Assembly: GCA_030686995.1 (NCBI GenBank)
Contig: CM060680.1
Span: forward strand, 199,751,322 to 199,815,321
Direction: 5' to 3'
DNA from: Artemisia argyi
Taxonomy: Eukaryota > Streptophyta > Magnoliopsida > Asterales > Asteraceae
DNA: 64,000 nt
Made by a program: the position numbers and the translations under genes. The notes under the pieces are model-generated. The model was not told the DNA's origin and did not search any database. It was given only the letters and a program-made list of their open reading frames with translations. Below, piece by piece: positions 13,666-25,443 of the stretch (its first letter is position 1; each line of letters begins with the position of its first letter).

Positions 13666-14030
13666 AAGGGGGAGCATGAGTATTGCATTATTCCGCTTCA
13701 CAACTCTTAGTTGTGTTTTAGACATGAAATGCTTTCATGACTTGTCTTGTGCGGCAACTAACCTTTTTCTTGTAGGTTCAAAATCCATGTCTCCTCTCTT
13801 GGCACTCCATTTAGGGGGAGTATCGTCCAAGGGGGAGCAAGTGCATACTTCCGCTTCGCTACTCTTCTTTTTGTTTCGACAAAAAGGGGGAGAATTTATA
13901 TAAACTTGTGCTTATCACCTCATCTTTGCAAAAACAAGTTTTTATACTAACTTTATAAGACTTAACACTAAAACTAGTGACTTACTTATAAATAAAGTTT
14001 ATGTTTTGTCATCAACAAAAAGGGGGAGAT
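13666..14030 (+). promoter_or_regulatory. Repeated polypurine tracts upstream of the Sirevirus 3' LTR
   Basis: Four copies of an aagggggag core occur at 13666-13674, 13829-13837, 13881-13892 and 14017-14030. The last (aaaaagggggagat) directly abuts the LTR start tgtta at 14031. It would prime plus-strand DNA synthesis. Multiple polypurine tracts ahead of the 3' LTR are a hallmark of Sireviruses and support the classification. Confidence 0.8.
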
Positions 14031-14794
14031 TGTTATTACAAATATCGCCTAAAAACGTTATTTATATTTTACGATCTTTGCTAAGTTTTGTTAATGGCAA
14101 AGTATGAAGTTTAGCTATAAGTAAATCATCACTTTAAGTGTTTAAGTCTTGTTTAACTAAGGTTTACATTTTCTTTTAAACAAAACATTGTTTTTATTTC
14201 TTAAATTAGAAAGTATCTTGTCACATCACATTTATTTCTTAAAATAGTAATGTCACATCACATTTAGGGCAAGCTTTGTCCATATATATTTATGGTAAGA
14301 AAGAGTGTTTGACTAACCTTATGCTTGCTTACAAGTCTTGTGTTTGACTAGGTTTAATGTGATGTGACCTTGTTTGGTTTGGGAGATTTATTGCAAAAAC
14401 CAACTGCAGCCCTGACGGTACCCTGGGGGTACACGGGCGGAACCCATCTGAGGGTTTCGCCTGATCCGCCAGACATGCAGAATAGTTTGCTATAAATACC
14501 AAACCATTTGTTTGTTTTGTGTAACCCTTTAGGACTAATTCTCACATATTCTCTCAACTAACTCAGTAACCCTTGACTTGTGTGATTCTCTTATGTAGCA
14601 AGGAACTCCACAAGATCATTCAAGAAGTTGCAAGCTTCAACTCTAAAGTTGCAAGTCTTGGTAGCTTGGTCATGTATAAGCTTTGGTAGTTTATACTTCA
14701 TGTGTGTCATGTATGTAGAAGTTATAGGTTAGTATTTTAGGCCTCAAAATACGTAGTGTGTTGGGAGTTGTTGTACCCTAGTAAAAGAACTAAC

Positions 14795-14931
14795 GGGAGT
14801 GGTTGTACCCTTGGTAAAGAACTCGACATCTAGCTTTGTGTCGGTAAAAGTGTAAGCGACGAATGGGAGTGGTTGTACCCTTGTAAAAGAACTCGACATC
14901 TAGCTTTGTGTCGGTAAAAGTATAAGCGACG
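14795..14931 (+). repeat. 70-bp tandem duplication in the Sirevirus LTR
   Basis: Two near-identical units begin at 14795 and 14865. Each starts gggagtggttgtaccctt and contains ctcgacatctagctttgtgt. A shortened third copy of the first 28 bp precedes them at 14763. Confidence 0.85.
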
Positions 14932-15135
14932 TGTAAGGTTTTCTCCGCCGGTGAAAGGAGCTTGTTGATTAGTGTTTATAACTCTCGAGTTGGAAACTCG
15001 GGGCGTGGATGTAGGGCAAGGAAAAAGAGTCCTTGTAGCCGAACCACGATAAACTATCGTGTTGTGGTTTGATTGTTTCTTTCTCTATCTTTGCTTATTA
15101 TATGTTGTTGTTTAGTTAGAATTGTTGATCACATA

Positions 15136-15340
15136 TAAAGCTTTTCAAAGAACCAAAACAAGTAAAGTTGTTCTTATATCTTTAAACATAAGTAAAGCTT
15201 TTCAAAGAACTAAACAAGCAAAGTTAGGATCATTACAAGTAAAGCTTTTCAAAGTATGAAACAAGTTAAGTTAGAATTGTTATTCACATGAAAAGTCTTT
15301 TCAAAGAATCAAACATATTAAGTTGTGTTTATATCTTTAA
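15136..15340 (+). repeat. Four imperfect ~52-bp repeats near the LTR end
   Basis: Units begin near 15136, 15190, 15238 and 15291. Each has the form aaagcttttcaaag followed by an aaacaag/aagtt segment. They are diverged from one another. Confidence 0.65.
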
Positions 15341-15441
15341 CCAAACGTCAAGTTCTCAAAGGTTATTTAAGCTAAATAAGAATCGAAAAAGCGGTAAACT
15401 ATTCAACCCCCTTCTAGTTTTCCAAAGGATCAATTGTCCCA

Positions 15442-15701
15442 ATAGTTGCTGAAGACACAAATCGAAAATGCTAACGAAAAGGCTATGATTCGGGCACTGA
15501 AATTCTACAACGAGCCGTACGAACACATAACCAATCAGGTTATGCGAGATTTCATTGTTGCAAAAAAAAACGTGGGTACGCGGAGAAATATGGATAGCCT
15601 ACCGATTTTTAGATATAATTACGTATTTTTTTTTCAAGTATATTTTAATTATTAATGAAATATTTATGTTTTAATTAAATTGTTTAATTTAATTTATGAA
15701 A

Positions 15702-15768
<67 letters not shown>

Positions 15769-16956
15769 GTTGGGAGGTATGAAAAAGGCATGGTTGCCAC
15801 TACAAAGAGGTTGTGAGGTATGAAAAAAGTATGAATGAGGTGAAATGAGGTGGAATGATATTATTGGTGGATTTGGGAGGTATGGATGATTTGGAAAGCA
15901 TGACTGTCACCCTCCTAAGTTTATTACAACACTTTAATTTGCACTAATAGATTAATAAGGCTAGTGAAATTGGTGACCCATATTGTATCATCTTTTCGGC
16001 TGTCACCTCAGCTTTCGTTTTTTTTAACTCATATTCATCTCTCTCATCACAGTGGCAACTTATATTGCATCAATTTTTTTTTTTTTTTTTTTTTTAATGT
16101 TTGGGATTGTTTGAAACAAAATGCTACAAATATCGTTCGTTCTAGCAACCGATGTTGCTCCTTTCTCGCCGGCGATCGATTTCAAAACAAAGCACTACAG
16201 TGGTGTCGAACGATATACATATCGTTCGACCGATGCATTCGAATGATTTTATACGGCCCATTGTCACAAGCCTAATAGAGAAATTTTTTTAAACGACCCA
16301 TAACCACTACCTATATACAAAATTAAACTTCACATAAATTTTTTACCAAAATGAACTTGTGAATCTTATCCGTTAGATTTATTTGAGAAAAAATCACGAC
16401 CTTACATGTGTCTTTCGCGACTTTCTACGTGATGGAATTTTTTAAAAACGCAACTTCTCACGCAACACAAATTTGTTATTTTGATGTATTAACAAAGTAA
16501 TACGCGACACAAGTTTAATAAAACACGATCCAAATTTATTAAAATTCGACCCAAATATAATAAACACCACAAAGTAAACAACGGGACCCATTTTACACTC
16601 GCGACCCAAAAGAAGGATGTAATTTTTTTTTTTAAAGTACGTTGAGGTGATATGTGATTAAGAAAATGTACAAAAAGGTAAACTTTGGTGAAAAGTGCAC
16701 GTTTGTGTCACTGTGTGTACATTGGTCATGTCCAAAACACTTTTTGGTTAAATGTGAGTTTAACAATTGACACCTGTAACAGTCATCATCAAGTTTAATC
16801 AAACAAGCCAAGAGAAAGCCTATATTGGTCATGTAAAAAACACTCACTAACTTGTGTTTTTTTAGACATGTACTACTAATAAATAGTCAAAAATTTAAAA
16901 AAAAAAAAAAAAAAAGACTCACAAACTTTCAAAAAAGACATAAAAGATATTTTTTA
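15442..16956. other. Intergenic, with one unrecognised short ORF
   Basis: A 69-codon + strand frame at 15446-15655 starts in plausible protein-like sequence (IRALKFYNEPYEHITNQV) but dissolves into AT-rich DNA after about 50 codons. It may be an exon or transposase fragment and I do not recognise it. The stretch also holds a trinucleotide microsatellite (15702-15767) and a poly-T run near 16074-16095. Nothing else is recognisable. Confidence 0.3.
15702..15767. repeat. (AAT)n microsatellite
   Basis: About 22 uninterrupted copies of the trinucleotide aat. Confidence 0.95.
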
Positions 16957-17146
16957 CTTCGTTTATTAAAATTATAGTTCATATTTTTTTTTAAATATTT
17001 TAAAATAAGTGTTCAATTTTTTTTAAGTAAAAACTAAAGAATATAGTGAACAAATATTATATTTCAGTAGTTGAAAACTAAAAAGGTCACACTTTTATTA
17101 AATTTGTAATTATTGTCTCATAACAATAATTTTGAAACGAATGGAG
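16957..17146. mobile_element. Stowaway-like MITE
   Basis: The right end reads inward as ctccattcgtttcaaaatta. The left end begins cttcgtttattaaaattata. Both are flanked by TA (16955-16956 and 17147-17148). The start of a related copy lies at 48628. The 190-bp size, TA duplication and termini fit a Tc1/mariner-derived Stowaway element. Confidence 0.55.
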
Positions 17147-17995
17147 TATTTAACAGAGACTCACAAAAAAGACACAATTAATGATTTTTATTATGTGACT
17201 AAAGGCATAAGTTAGAAAAACTTTTTTATTATAAACAAATTACGTATGGTCATTTTTTGTTTATAAATACGTATGAAGTTGAAGTTTACAAATATATCTC
17301 TACTACCTATAAAGCAAAAATGGTCAAAAGGTGAATGCGAAAAGTCAATAAAAGTGAAAAGTTGGAATGTTGAAAATGTAATTTTGGTAATGTTGAAATG
17401 GTGTAAAAATAGTTATTTTGGTAATGTTGAATGCTTACACGATGGGCTGGTAATGTTGGGCTGTCATTGCCTAAATATTGATGGGTAACGCAACAATTCA
17501 ATGCTCTACACCATAATACAGCTACATATTAACATTGCCTAAATATTAATGAATTCCCCATTTTGCCCTTCTCATATCTCCAAACCGTATTTCTCAGCTC
17601 TCTCACTTTAACCTAAAAAAACGCACACCACCATCTCTCCGCCCAAACCTACTCGCTACATATTTCTATTCTGCCTTCTCTCTTTCTCTAACCTAAAAAC
17701 ACATATCTCTCTCTCTCTCTAAAAAGCACCCGGCGCCACCATTAACCTCAAGACCGCCGCCATCTGCCGAAATTGCCACCATCTTTTGATGGTTTAGGTG
17801 GTTTGAGGTAGTACGTGACGGGTTTTTGGTTGTTGTTGGTGGTTTCATTTGTCCATAGCCACCTTCGGACCTCCTACCACCTTCGGAAACACTAAAAGCT
17901 TTACTTCTCTAAAGGTACTTTCAAGTTTTGGGGTAATTTTTTAGTTTTTTTTAATAGATCTATGCATTCTTTAAGTTTTGTTTAGATCTATTCGC

Positions 17996-17997
<2 letters not shown>

Positions 17998-18042
<45 letters not shown>
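17998..18042. repeat. Poly-T tract of about 45 bp
   Basis: A nearly pure T run inside the left part of the Helitron. Its length is likely to be unstable and poorly assembled. Confidence 0.9.
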
Positions 18043-18047
<5 letters not shown>

Positions 18048-18582
18048 GAGTTATAACATTTTTGAATTTTTTTTTGTAGATCTGCGGTTGGTGTGATTGG
18101 TTGGTGGTTGTGAGATATTTGTTTCTGGTTGGGGTTTTCGTTGGTTGTTATAATTGTTTTTGGTTCATTGGTGTGTTTGGTCATACGGCACCTACCGCTA
18201 CAAATAAATTGGCCATTGGCGTGTTTTTGGTTCATTGGCGTATCTTTTTTGCTCAGTTAAGTCACTCGATCGTATCTTTTTTGTATAAATACTATAAAAT
18301 CAAATTTAATTGACTGACTGTTCTTGATTCTATAATAATCATAGTTTATCAAATGTTCATCATTGCAACATAAAGAAAATTCCAAACCTTGGTTTTTGGC
18401 TTATTTGGTTTTGGGCTTATGTTCCATAAGCTCACTTTTTGTGAGTTGCTAAAGCTGTTGTTCCCGCCATAGATGTCATGTTTCAAGCCTTAAGGTTTGT
18501 GATCATATCGATTTCCTATTGTTTTAATATAATGTGAAGTCCATATTGTTTGAGAAAATAAGGGAGACAATGGTATAGTGGC

Positions 18583-21500
18583 TGATTCGTTGTGTTTTGG
18601 TGTGTGCAAACAACAATTTTATCAAAATATCAACAATTTGTCGTGAGACAAATAATCGTGAAGTAATACGAGTAAACCGTTTAGGAAAACGATTACCTCG
18701 CAAACTTGTGAAAGTGATATTCAAATTGTGAGACCGGGAAGTGATTTCCCGGGTCGTACCCCAACGAGGTGTGAATGGAAAGTTTCGAGTGAGATTGGGA
18801 TTAAAATCTTGTATGATTGGAAGGTTATTTGGTTTTGTTGTACGTTAAATTAACGTAAATTACAAATTAACGAACGAAAATGGAATAAACGCAACCTAAG
18901 TGGGAAATTAAACTAAGGAATATTAAGTACTATTTAAATTAACCTAAAATACTACGGGAAACAAGAAATAGGTATCGGGAATCCTAAAAATCACAAATTT
19001 CACAAAAACGTGACGTTTATTCTAAATAAACGTCACGCGCAAATAAAAACATGAATTTTGAGCTACGCGAGTCCTACGGTTTTCCAAATAATTTTCTTAC
19101 GCACTAAATGACAAAAGAAAATTTTTAGAAAAAGAAAATTAATTTTTCAATAAAAAATCTATTTATTATGAATTTAATACTAATTTAACTAAATAAAATT
19201 CTAATAATTAATCTAACAATTGGAAAAATCTGAAACTTTTTTAATAAATACTACAACATTAGAATAACTTAAGAAAAATCTAAAAAGCAGTGGCCTAGTT
19301 TTGAAATAAGCAGAAATTAAGCAAGTTAGGGCTGAAGGGGCTTATTAGAGTAAAATGGAAACCAAGGGTTTTAAATTAAATCTTGCATATTATTTCTGAA
19401 AAAAGACCCAGGGCGCGTGGTATTTGGTGTTGTGTTTGTGTCTGTTGGTTGGTTAAGGTCCCAGGTTCGATCCCAACATGTCCCAATTTTTTTTAAACTA
19501 TTTTTTTAAAAATTTTTCTTTTATACAAATCTAATAACTACTTGAAATGATAAATTTTTGCAAAACCAAGTTTTCTAAATAATATCAAATAAGATCTGTA
19601 TAGAGCTTAAATCCCATCAGTGGGTTTATGAGACAAAAAAAAAATGATATTTGAACTAAATAAGCTATCATAAGCTACCTACTGCAAACTAAGGGTAAAA
19701 TAAGTTGAAAACAAATGAGATTAACTTAAAAGAAGTTGAAATAACAAGAAAGAACAAATTGATAAGCTAGAAAATAAAAATAAGCAAATCCAATTTGCAT
19801 TGAATCCAATAGTCCACACAGCCCTTAACTGGCCAACTGCAGCCCACCATAGGGCCCACCTGGGTGATCAGAGGTCCAAGGTAAGTCTAGATACTAAAAG
19901 CCCAGCTTATAGGCTTCTCAAAAAGCCAAGTATTAAGCTGTGGGGACTACTAACAAACTCTAGGGGAGGGCTGGAAATTGGGTGTTGGTCTGAGGTGGTG
20001 ATGCAGGGGAGATACCTTCCCCTGCAGGCCTGTTTGAACAAGGGTGGACCCCACAGAAAAAATCACAAAAATAGAGCAGCTGTGGGATTCAAAAGTTGGG
20101 GTGGGAGACTCTTTCCTGTAAAAATTTTAGACCCTAACTCTAACTACAAAATTCACCAAAATTCCTGGAAGTTTTGGAAATTTTTACAAAAGAGTCAATT
20201 TGACTTTCTCAATTTCTCATCCAATTTGACTTTGAGGGATTTCTAAGGATCCTAAGTGCTTAATTGTGTTATACTGACTCCTAATGAACCTAATCCTGCC
20301 AACTTTAACTACTTATGTATTGAAATCAAGGACTTAGTATGCCAAGTCCACAACAGTTAAACTGTTAATGGGTTTGGTATTCACAATTGACTTTTTACTA
20401 TCAACCTATCAATTTTTTTTTGTTGTCATTGTTCTCACTTAACCTCATGAATGATGTTTAAACAATTTTTAGCTACTGAAACACAATTGGAAGACAGTCC
20501 AAATGGTAAATCCAAACACCCCTATATGGACTGTGTTAGTCAATTTAAGAAGTATTTGAAGGAACTGAGCTGTGAGACTAGTACACAAGCTTAAACTAAG
20601 AGGAGATAAGCATTCATGAATCAGAATAAACAACAACCAACATACTTAGATACTATAATAGATCATGCAAATTATTGGCCAAGAAAATGGCTTACTTGTC
20701 ATCCCAAGCTTGTAGCTAACTGAAAATTATTTCCAAGACACAACCTATTGCTCCCCATGGAGCTCTAAACCAACTCCAATTTCCATTGCTGCTATTCCTT
20801 CTTCTCCTTCTTTTTCTATTTTTATACTTTGATTTTTTTTCTTTACTTTTCTTTTGTATTTTTCTGTTTTTCTTTTCTTTTCAGATTTCTACTTCTTTAA
20901 AACTTCAATAAGCTTAAGACAGATTATAAAAGCTATTAGGATTCACCAGAATGCAACTTAAAAAATAAACAAGAAACTTGTATTTTAAAACAGAAATTCG
21001 AATTGATTAAAACTGAAAGATCACTTAAATTAAATTGATAACTTTGAAATTACAACTGAAACTGATTCTAAAATCAAGAAAAGATACAAAGAAGGATACT
21101 CTCATGGCTTACAATTGCCTACTATTTATACTAAGCTAAAACTAAGGTTGCTTCACTCCTTGTGCTTCCTTTGTGAGATGAAACAGCTGTAAAGATGCCC
21201 TTGTGACTCCATGAGTTGATCCCAGCTGTTAATTTAAAGAAAGGTTGATCTGAGCCCTTAAATCATATTTTGGCGGGAACTTTTGTTGAGGCAATTGGGA
21301 TTGCCAGGGTGGATTGGTGGTAGGTATGGGTTGTGAGAGGTTGGGGAAGGTGTGAGTGGGGAATGGCTTTTGAGACCTTGGGGAAGTGGTTGAGTGTTGC
21401 AGAGGTTGGAGTAGGGGAGATGGTGGAACCAGTGGGTAAAACGGGGTGGGGAAGAAAGGATTAACTTTGACCAGTGTAGGATTTGTTGACTTGATTGACC

Positions 21501-22290
21501 CTTTTCAATACCAACGGGGTGGGCTTGGGTAATGGTTTTGGGCCAAGGGTTATCAAAGAGTATGATGGGCTTGGGTAATATTGGTTTGTAAATAACAACA
21601 AGAGGGTCCGTTTGATTTTGAGCTTATATAATCATAAGGATCAAAAATGTAACTTCAGATTTTAGAGGACCGAATCCGTCAATGTTTCCAAAATTTATCC
21701 AAGGGTCAAATTTTGCCAAGTCTTGTAATTCCCAAGGTTCTTTTATCATTTTTCTTTAATTAAAAATTCCCGGGGACCATTGTTGCCAAACTTGCAAAAT
21801 TGAGGGACCAAACTTGTAAAACTCTGAAAATGAAATCTGAGGATCAATCTTGTCACTTTAGGATTGTTGGAGGGCATTTGTTGACTTTTCTTCATGAAAT
21901 TCTCTCCAGGGACTATTTCTGACATTATCTGAAAGTACAGGGACCAATATTGCCAATTGTGAAACTCAGGGGTCAAACTTGTACATTTTTGAAAGCTTTT
22001 TACCCAAAGATCATTTTTGACTTCTTTTGACTTTTAAGAAACTTGGGTTGACTTTTCATTTGAAATAAACGCTCAGGGACTAGTTTTGTAAAACTTTGAA
22101 AGTTGGGGGACTGAAACTGCCAATTATGCAAACTTTGTTCGTTTTTCGTTTGTTTTTGATCATTTTGCATTTAAAACATATAAAACGCGATCTTTGGGAT
22201 ATTTTCATTATTTTGATGCATTCTTGAGTATTTTCACGCGTTTTGGTAGTTAAAATACGGTAAAAATGATGAGTATTTACACACTCATCA
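18583..22290 (-). repeat. 3' LTR of the Athila-type element
   Basis: 3708 bp, nearly identical to 29392-33100 (small indels and about twenty substitutions seen by eye). Starts tgattcgttgtg and ends acactcatca, with TG...CA termini. An antisense frame of 148 codons (19800-20246) is identical in the other LTR but shows no recognisable domain. A tRNA B-box-like string ggttcgatcc occurs at 19464-19473. Confidence 0.95.
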
Positions 22291-22302
22291 ATCCCCCACA
22301 CT
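22291..22302 (-). promoter_or_regulatory. Polypurine tract of the Athila-type element
   Basis: On the - strand, gtgtgggggat directly precedes the 3' LTR. It would prime plus-strand synthesis. Two further gtgtggggg tracts lie at about 22852-22860 and 23071-23080 in the same untranslated region, so the element has three PPT-like tracts. Confidence 0.75.
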
Positions 22303-22349
22303 TGAGTATTGCTAGTCCTTAGCAATCTTTTGTGAAAAACTTGATGGAT

Positions 22350-22745
22350 TTGAAGTCTCTTTACCAAAAGCCATCACTTCTGGAGTAGCCAGGTGTAAGA
22401 ACTGTGGCACACCTGATAACCGTGTGATTTTGAGCAAACCACCAGCTGTCAACGGATTTGATTTGTCTTTACCAAAAGCCGTTTGCTTCTGGACTAGCCA
22501 ACTCTTGATGGAACAGTAAACATCTTGGTGAGTTGATTACCAATTATGGTTTTTCCACGGCCTTTACCACAAGCCATAATCTTGCGGGCTAGCCAACTCA
22601 TTAGCTTTTGAGGATGATGGGGAGTTGAGGAACCATACAACTTTTGGCAAATTGCAAGCCATGAACGGGTTTGAGTTATCTTTACCAAGAACCGTTTGCT
22701 CCTGGATTAGCCAATCCTTTTTGTCGTATAGACTTGGCGGACTGA
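22350..22745 (-). repeat. Diverged tandem repeats in the 3' untranslated region
   Basis: Four units of roughly 100 bp, each with a tttacca-aagcc core and a following ctagccaact-type core (near 22361-22392, 22469-22503, 22562-22600 and 22680-22713). They occupy the space where other Athila elements carry an env-like ORF. They encode nothing recognisable. Confidence 0.55.
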
Positions 22746-23184
22746 TTACCATAAAAATTTTGAAATAAAGTGAAATTTTTTTTTTAAATTTTGGCCAAAA
22801 ACGGGGGTACTAGACGATATGGTTTGATAAAATTCGCTAGGATATACCCCTCCCCCACACTTAGAGTTGAATATTGTCCTCAATATTCAAATTCCCGGCT
22901 ATTATGCCGAAATTTTGAACGTAAGAAGAAAATATTAAAAGCTAATTGTGGAAGTGTCTTTTTTCATTTTTCACTTTATTTATACAACAACACATTTTTT
23001 TTGTCATTTTCATTTTTTTTTTTTTGAATAAGATATATACATTGCAAACAATTGCGGGGGGTGGCCATTCCCCCACACTTAGGTGTTAGAAAATAGAAGG
23101 AAATCAGATACACGGGGTGAAAACCCATGTTTGTTGTTACTTGTTTTTGTTTGTCGAGTCGCTAGCTTGACTCGATCCCCGAAT

Positions 23185-25443
23185 TCATTGGTCCATGGGG
23201 AAAGTTTGGAGGTCCGGGACAATAGGTGGTATGTCCCCTCCAAAATAGTGTTTCAAACGATGCCCATTTACTTTGAAATTTGGACCGTCATCTTGAGATA
23301 ACTCGACGGTACCATATGGAAAAACTTTGGCAACGGTGTAAGGCCCAGTCCAGCGGGTTTTAAGCTTACCCGAAAAGATCTTCAATCTAGAATTAAAAAG
23401 AAGGACTCGGTCACCAACGTTAAAAACGCGGTTTTTGATTTTTGAGTCGTGGATCTTCTTTGTTTTCTCTTTGTAGATTAAAGAGTTTTCGTACGCTTGA
23501 TCACGAAGTTCATTGAGTTGAACCTTCCTATGATCACCCGCGGACTTGAGATCGAAGTTGGCATTCTTAAAAGCCCAATAAGCCTTGTGCTCGAGCTCAA
23601 TCGGTAGATGACAAGCTTTTCCATACACAAGCTTATAAGGAGTACACCCGATGGGTGTTTTATAAGCCGTGCGAAAAGCCCATAGAGCGTCGTCTAACTT
23701 ATCCGACCAAGAGGCACGGTTTTCGCCTACGGTTCTTTCAAGAATTCTTTTCAAACCTCGGTTTGAAACCTCCACTTGCCCACTTGTTTGTGGGTGATAA
23801 GCGGTAGCAAGTCGGTGAGTGACACCATACTTGAGCATGACTTTTGCAAATTGTTCGTTGCAAAAGTGAGTACCGCGATCGCTTATGATAGCGCGGGGAG
23901 TTCCAAACCTTGAGAATAACGATTTCAAAAATTTTACGACTACTCGGGCATCGTTGGTTGGGAGAGCTTTGGCTTCGACCCATTTTGACAAGTAGTCAAC
24001 GGCCACGAGTATGTACTTGTTCCCTCGTGAAGACGGGAACGGCCCCATAAAGTCTGTGCCCCAAACATCAAAGATTTCACACACTTGGATGACGTTTTGA
24101 GGCATCTCATCCCGTTGTGTGATCTTTCCTTGACGTTGACACGAGTCACAAGATTTGACTAGGTCATGGGCGTCTTTATAAATGGAGGGCCAATAAAAAC
24201 CGGACTCAAAGACTTTTCGAGCGGTGTAGTTCGAGCCATGATGTCCCCCGGTGGGTCCATTATGACAAGCCTTTAGGATTTCCATGGCTTCTTGGCCATG
24301 AACACACCTTCGAATAACCTGATCCGCACAAATTTTGAATAAATAGGGATCGTCCCAAAAGTAATGATTTACATCTTTGAAAAATTTGTTCTTTTGGTGG
24401 GACGACATCCCTTTGACAACGAAATTCCCTGCATGGTAGTTTGCAAAGTCGGCAAACCATGGGGTACTAGAATCACCACGAGAAGAAATCACATTAAGTG
24501 TCTCGAGAGGAAACGTTTCATTTATTTCCTTTTTCTCGAGGACACCTTGATGAGGATTTTCCAATCGGGAAAGATGGTCAGCAGCGAGGTTCTCGGCTCC
24601 TTTCTTATCACGAATGATTATATCAAACTCTTGTAGGAGGAGAACCCAACGGAGCAATCTCGGCTTTGCATCTTGTTTGGCAAAGAGATATTTGAGGGCC
24701 GAGTGATCCGTGTACACTATGCATTTTGTCAAGATTAGGTATGGCCGAAACTTCTCAAACGCATACACCACGGCAAGTAATTCTTTTTCCGTTGTGGTGT
24801 AATGAGCTTGAGCTTCGGTCAAGGTTTTGCTTGCATAATGAATCGGCTGAAAATGTTTGGTTTTTCGTTGCCCCAAGACCGCACCCATTGCAAAGTCACT
24901 TGCACCACACATGAGTTCGAAAGGTTGGTCCCAATCGGGGGCAACTAGGATTGGTGCTTCGGTAAGCTTTCTTTTGAGAGTTTGGAAAGCTTCGATGCAC
25001 TCATCGGAAAAGACAAACGGAGTTTCTTTTTCAAGAAGTCGTGTCATAGGCCTAGCTATCTTTGAGAAATCTTGAATGAATCTACCATAGAAGCCGACAT
25101 GACCGAGAAAACTCCGAACACCTTTTACGGTTGTGGGAGGAGGAAGTTTGGCGATGACATCGATTTTTGCCTTGTCAACCTCAATCCCGCTTTTAGAGAT
25201 CTTATGGCCAAGGACAATTCCTTCCTTGACCATGAAATGACTTTTCTCCCAATTTATACTAAGATTGGTGTCTTCACACCTTTGAAGCATTTTGTCTAAA
25301 TTGGAGAGACACGATTCGAATGAATTCCCAACGACCGAAAAATCATCCATGAAGACCTCCATTGTTTTCTCGATCATGTCGTGAAAAATGGCCATCATGC
25401 ATCTTTGAAACGTGCCCGGAGCATTGCATAAGCCAAAAGGCAT
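23185..25443 (-). CDS. Athila-type pol: reverse transcriptase (C-part), RNase H, integrase
   Basis: A 752-codon frame beginning inside the reverse transcriptase fingers/palm. The catalytic FMDDF is at residues 31-35. RNase H follows, with [11 protein letters not shown] near 180 and the TDHSALKYL segment. The integrase has a zinc-binding HHCC module near 394-440 (ending CDSCQRQG), a core with GTDFMGPF near 464, ISDRGTHF near 521, and the glutamate in [10 protein letters not shown] near 560, i.e. the DDE triad. The C-terminal domain ends in TGPYTV...VNGHRLKHY with no chromodomain. This is the second half of one polyprotein; the first half is in another frame because of a one-base indel. The first Met is internal to the domain, not a true start. 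Confidence 0.9.
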   Translation of the reverse strand: MPFGLCNAPGTFQRCMMAIFHDMIEKTMEVFMDDFSVVGNSFESCLSNLDKMLQRCEDTNLSINWEKSHFMVKEGIVLGHKISKSGIEVDKAKIDVIAKLPPPTTVKGVRSFLGHVGFYGRFIQDFSKIARPMTRLLEKETPFVFSDECIEAFQTLKRKLTEAPILVAPDWDQPFELMCGASDFAMGAVLGQRKTKHFQPIHYASKTLTEAQAHYTTTEKELLAVVYAFEKFRPYLILTKCIVYTDHSALKYLFAKQDAKPRLLRWVLLLQEFDIIIRDKKGAENLAADHLSRLENPHQGVLEKKEINETFPLETLNVISSRGDSSTPWFADFANYHAGNFVVKGMSSHQKNKFFKDVNHYFWDDPYLFKICADQVIRRCVHGQEAMEILKACHNGPTGGHHGSNYTARKVFESGFYWPSIYKDAHDLVKSCDSCQRQGKITQRDEMPQNVIQVCEIFDVWGTDFMGPFPSSRGNKYILVAVDYLSKWVEAKALPTNDARVVVKFLKSLFSRFGTPRAIISDRGTHFCNEQFAKVMLKYGVTHRLATAYHPQTSGQVEVSNRGLKRILERTVGENRASWSDKLDDALWAFRTAYKTPIGCTPYKLVYGKACHLPIELEHKAYWAFKNANFDLKSAGDHRKVQLNELRDQAYENSLIYKEKTKKIHDSKIKNRVFNVGDRVLLFNSRLKIFSGKLKTRWTGPYTVAKVFPYGTVELSQDDGPNFKVNGHRLKHYFGGDIPPIVPDLQTFPMDQ

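Larger units (their letters stand above)
14031..15432 (+). repeat. 3' LTR of the Sirevirus-type element
   Basis: Begins tgttattaca immediately after the polypurine tract. It ends near ggatca (15432; the CA at 15441 is an alternative). Just before the end is the ttcaacccccttctag segment typical of Sirevirus LTR ends. Inside are a GC-rich palindrome (14436-14460), a 70-bp tandem duplication (14795-14931) and four imperfect copies of a repeat containing cttttcaaag (15136-15340). The matching 5' LTR is not in the window. Confidence 0.75.
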
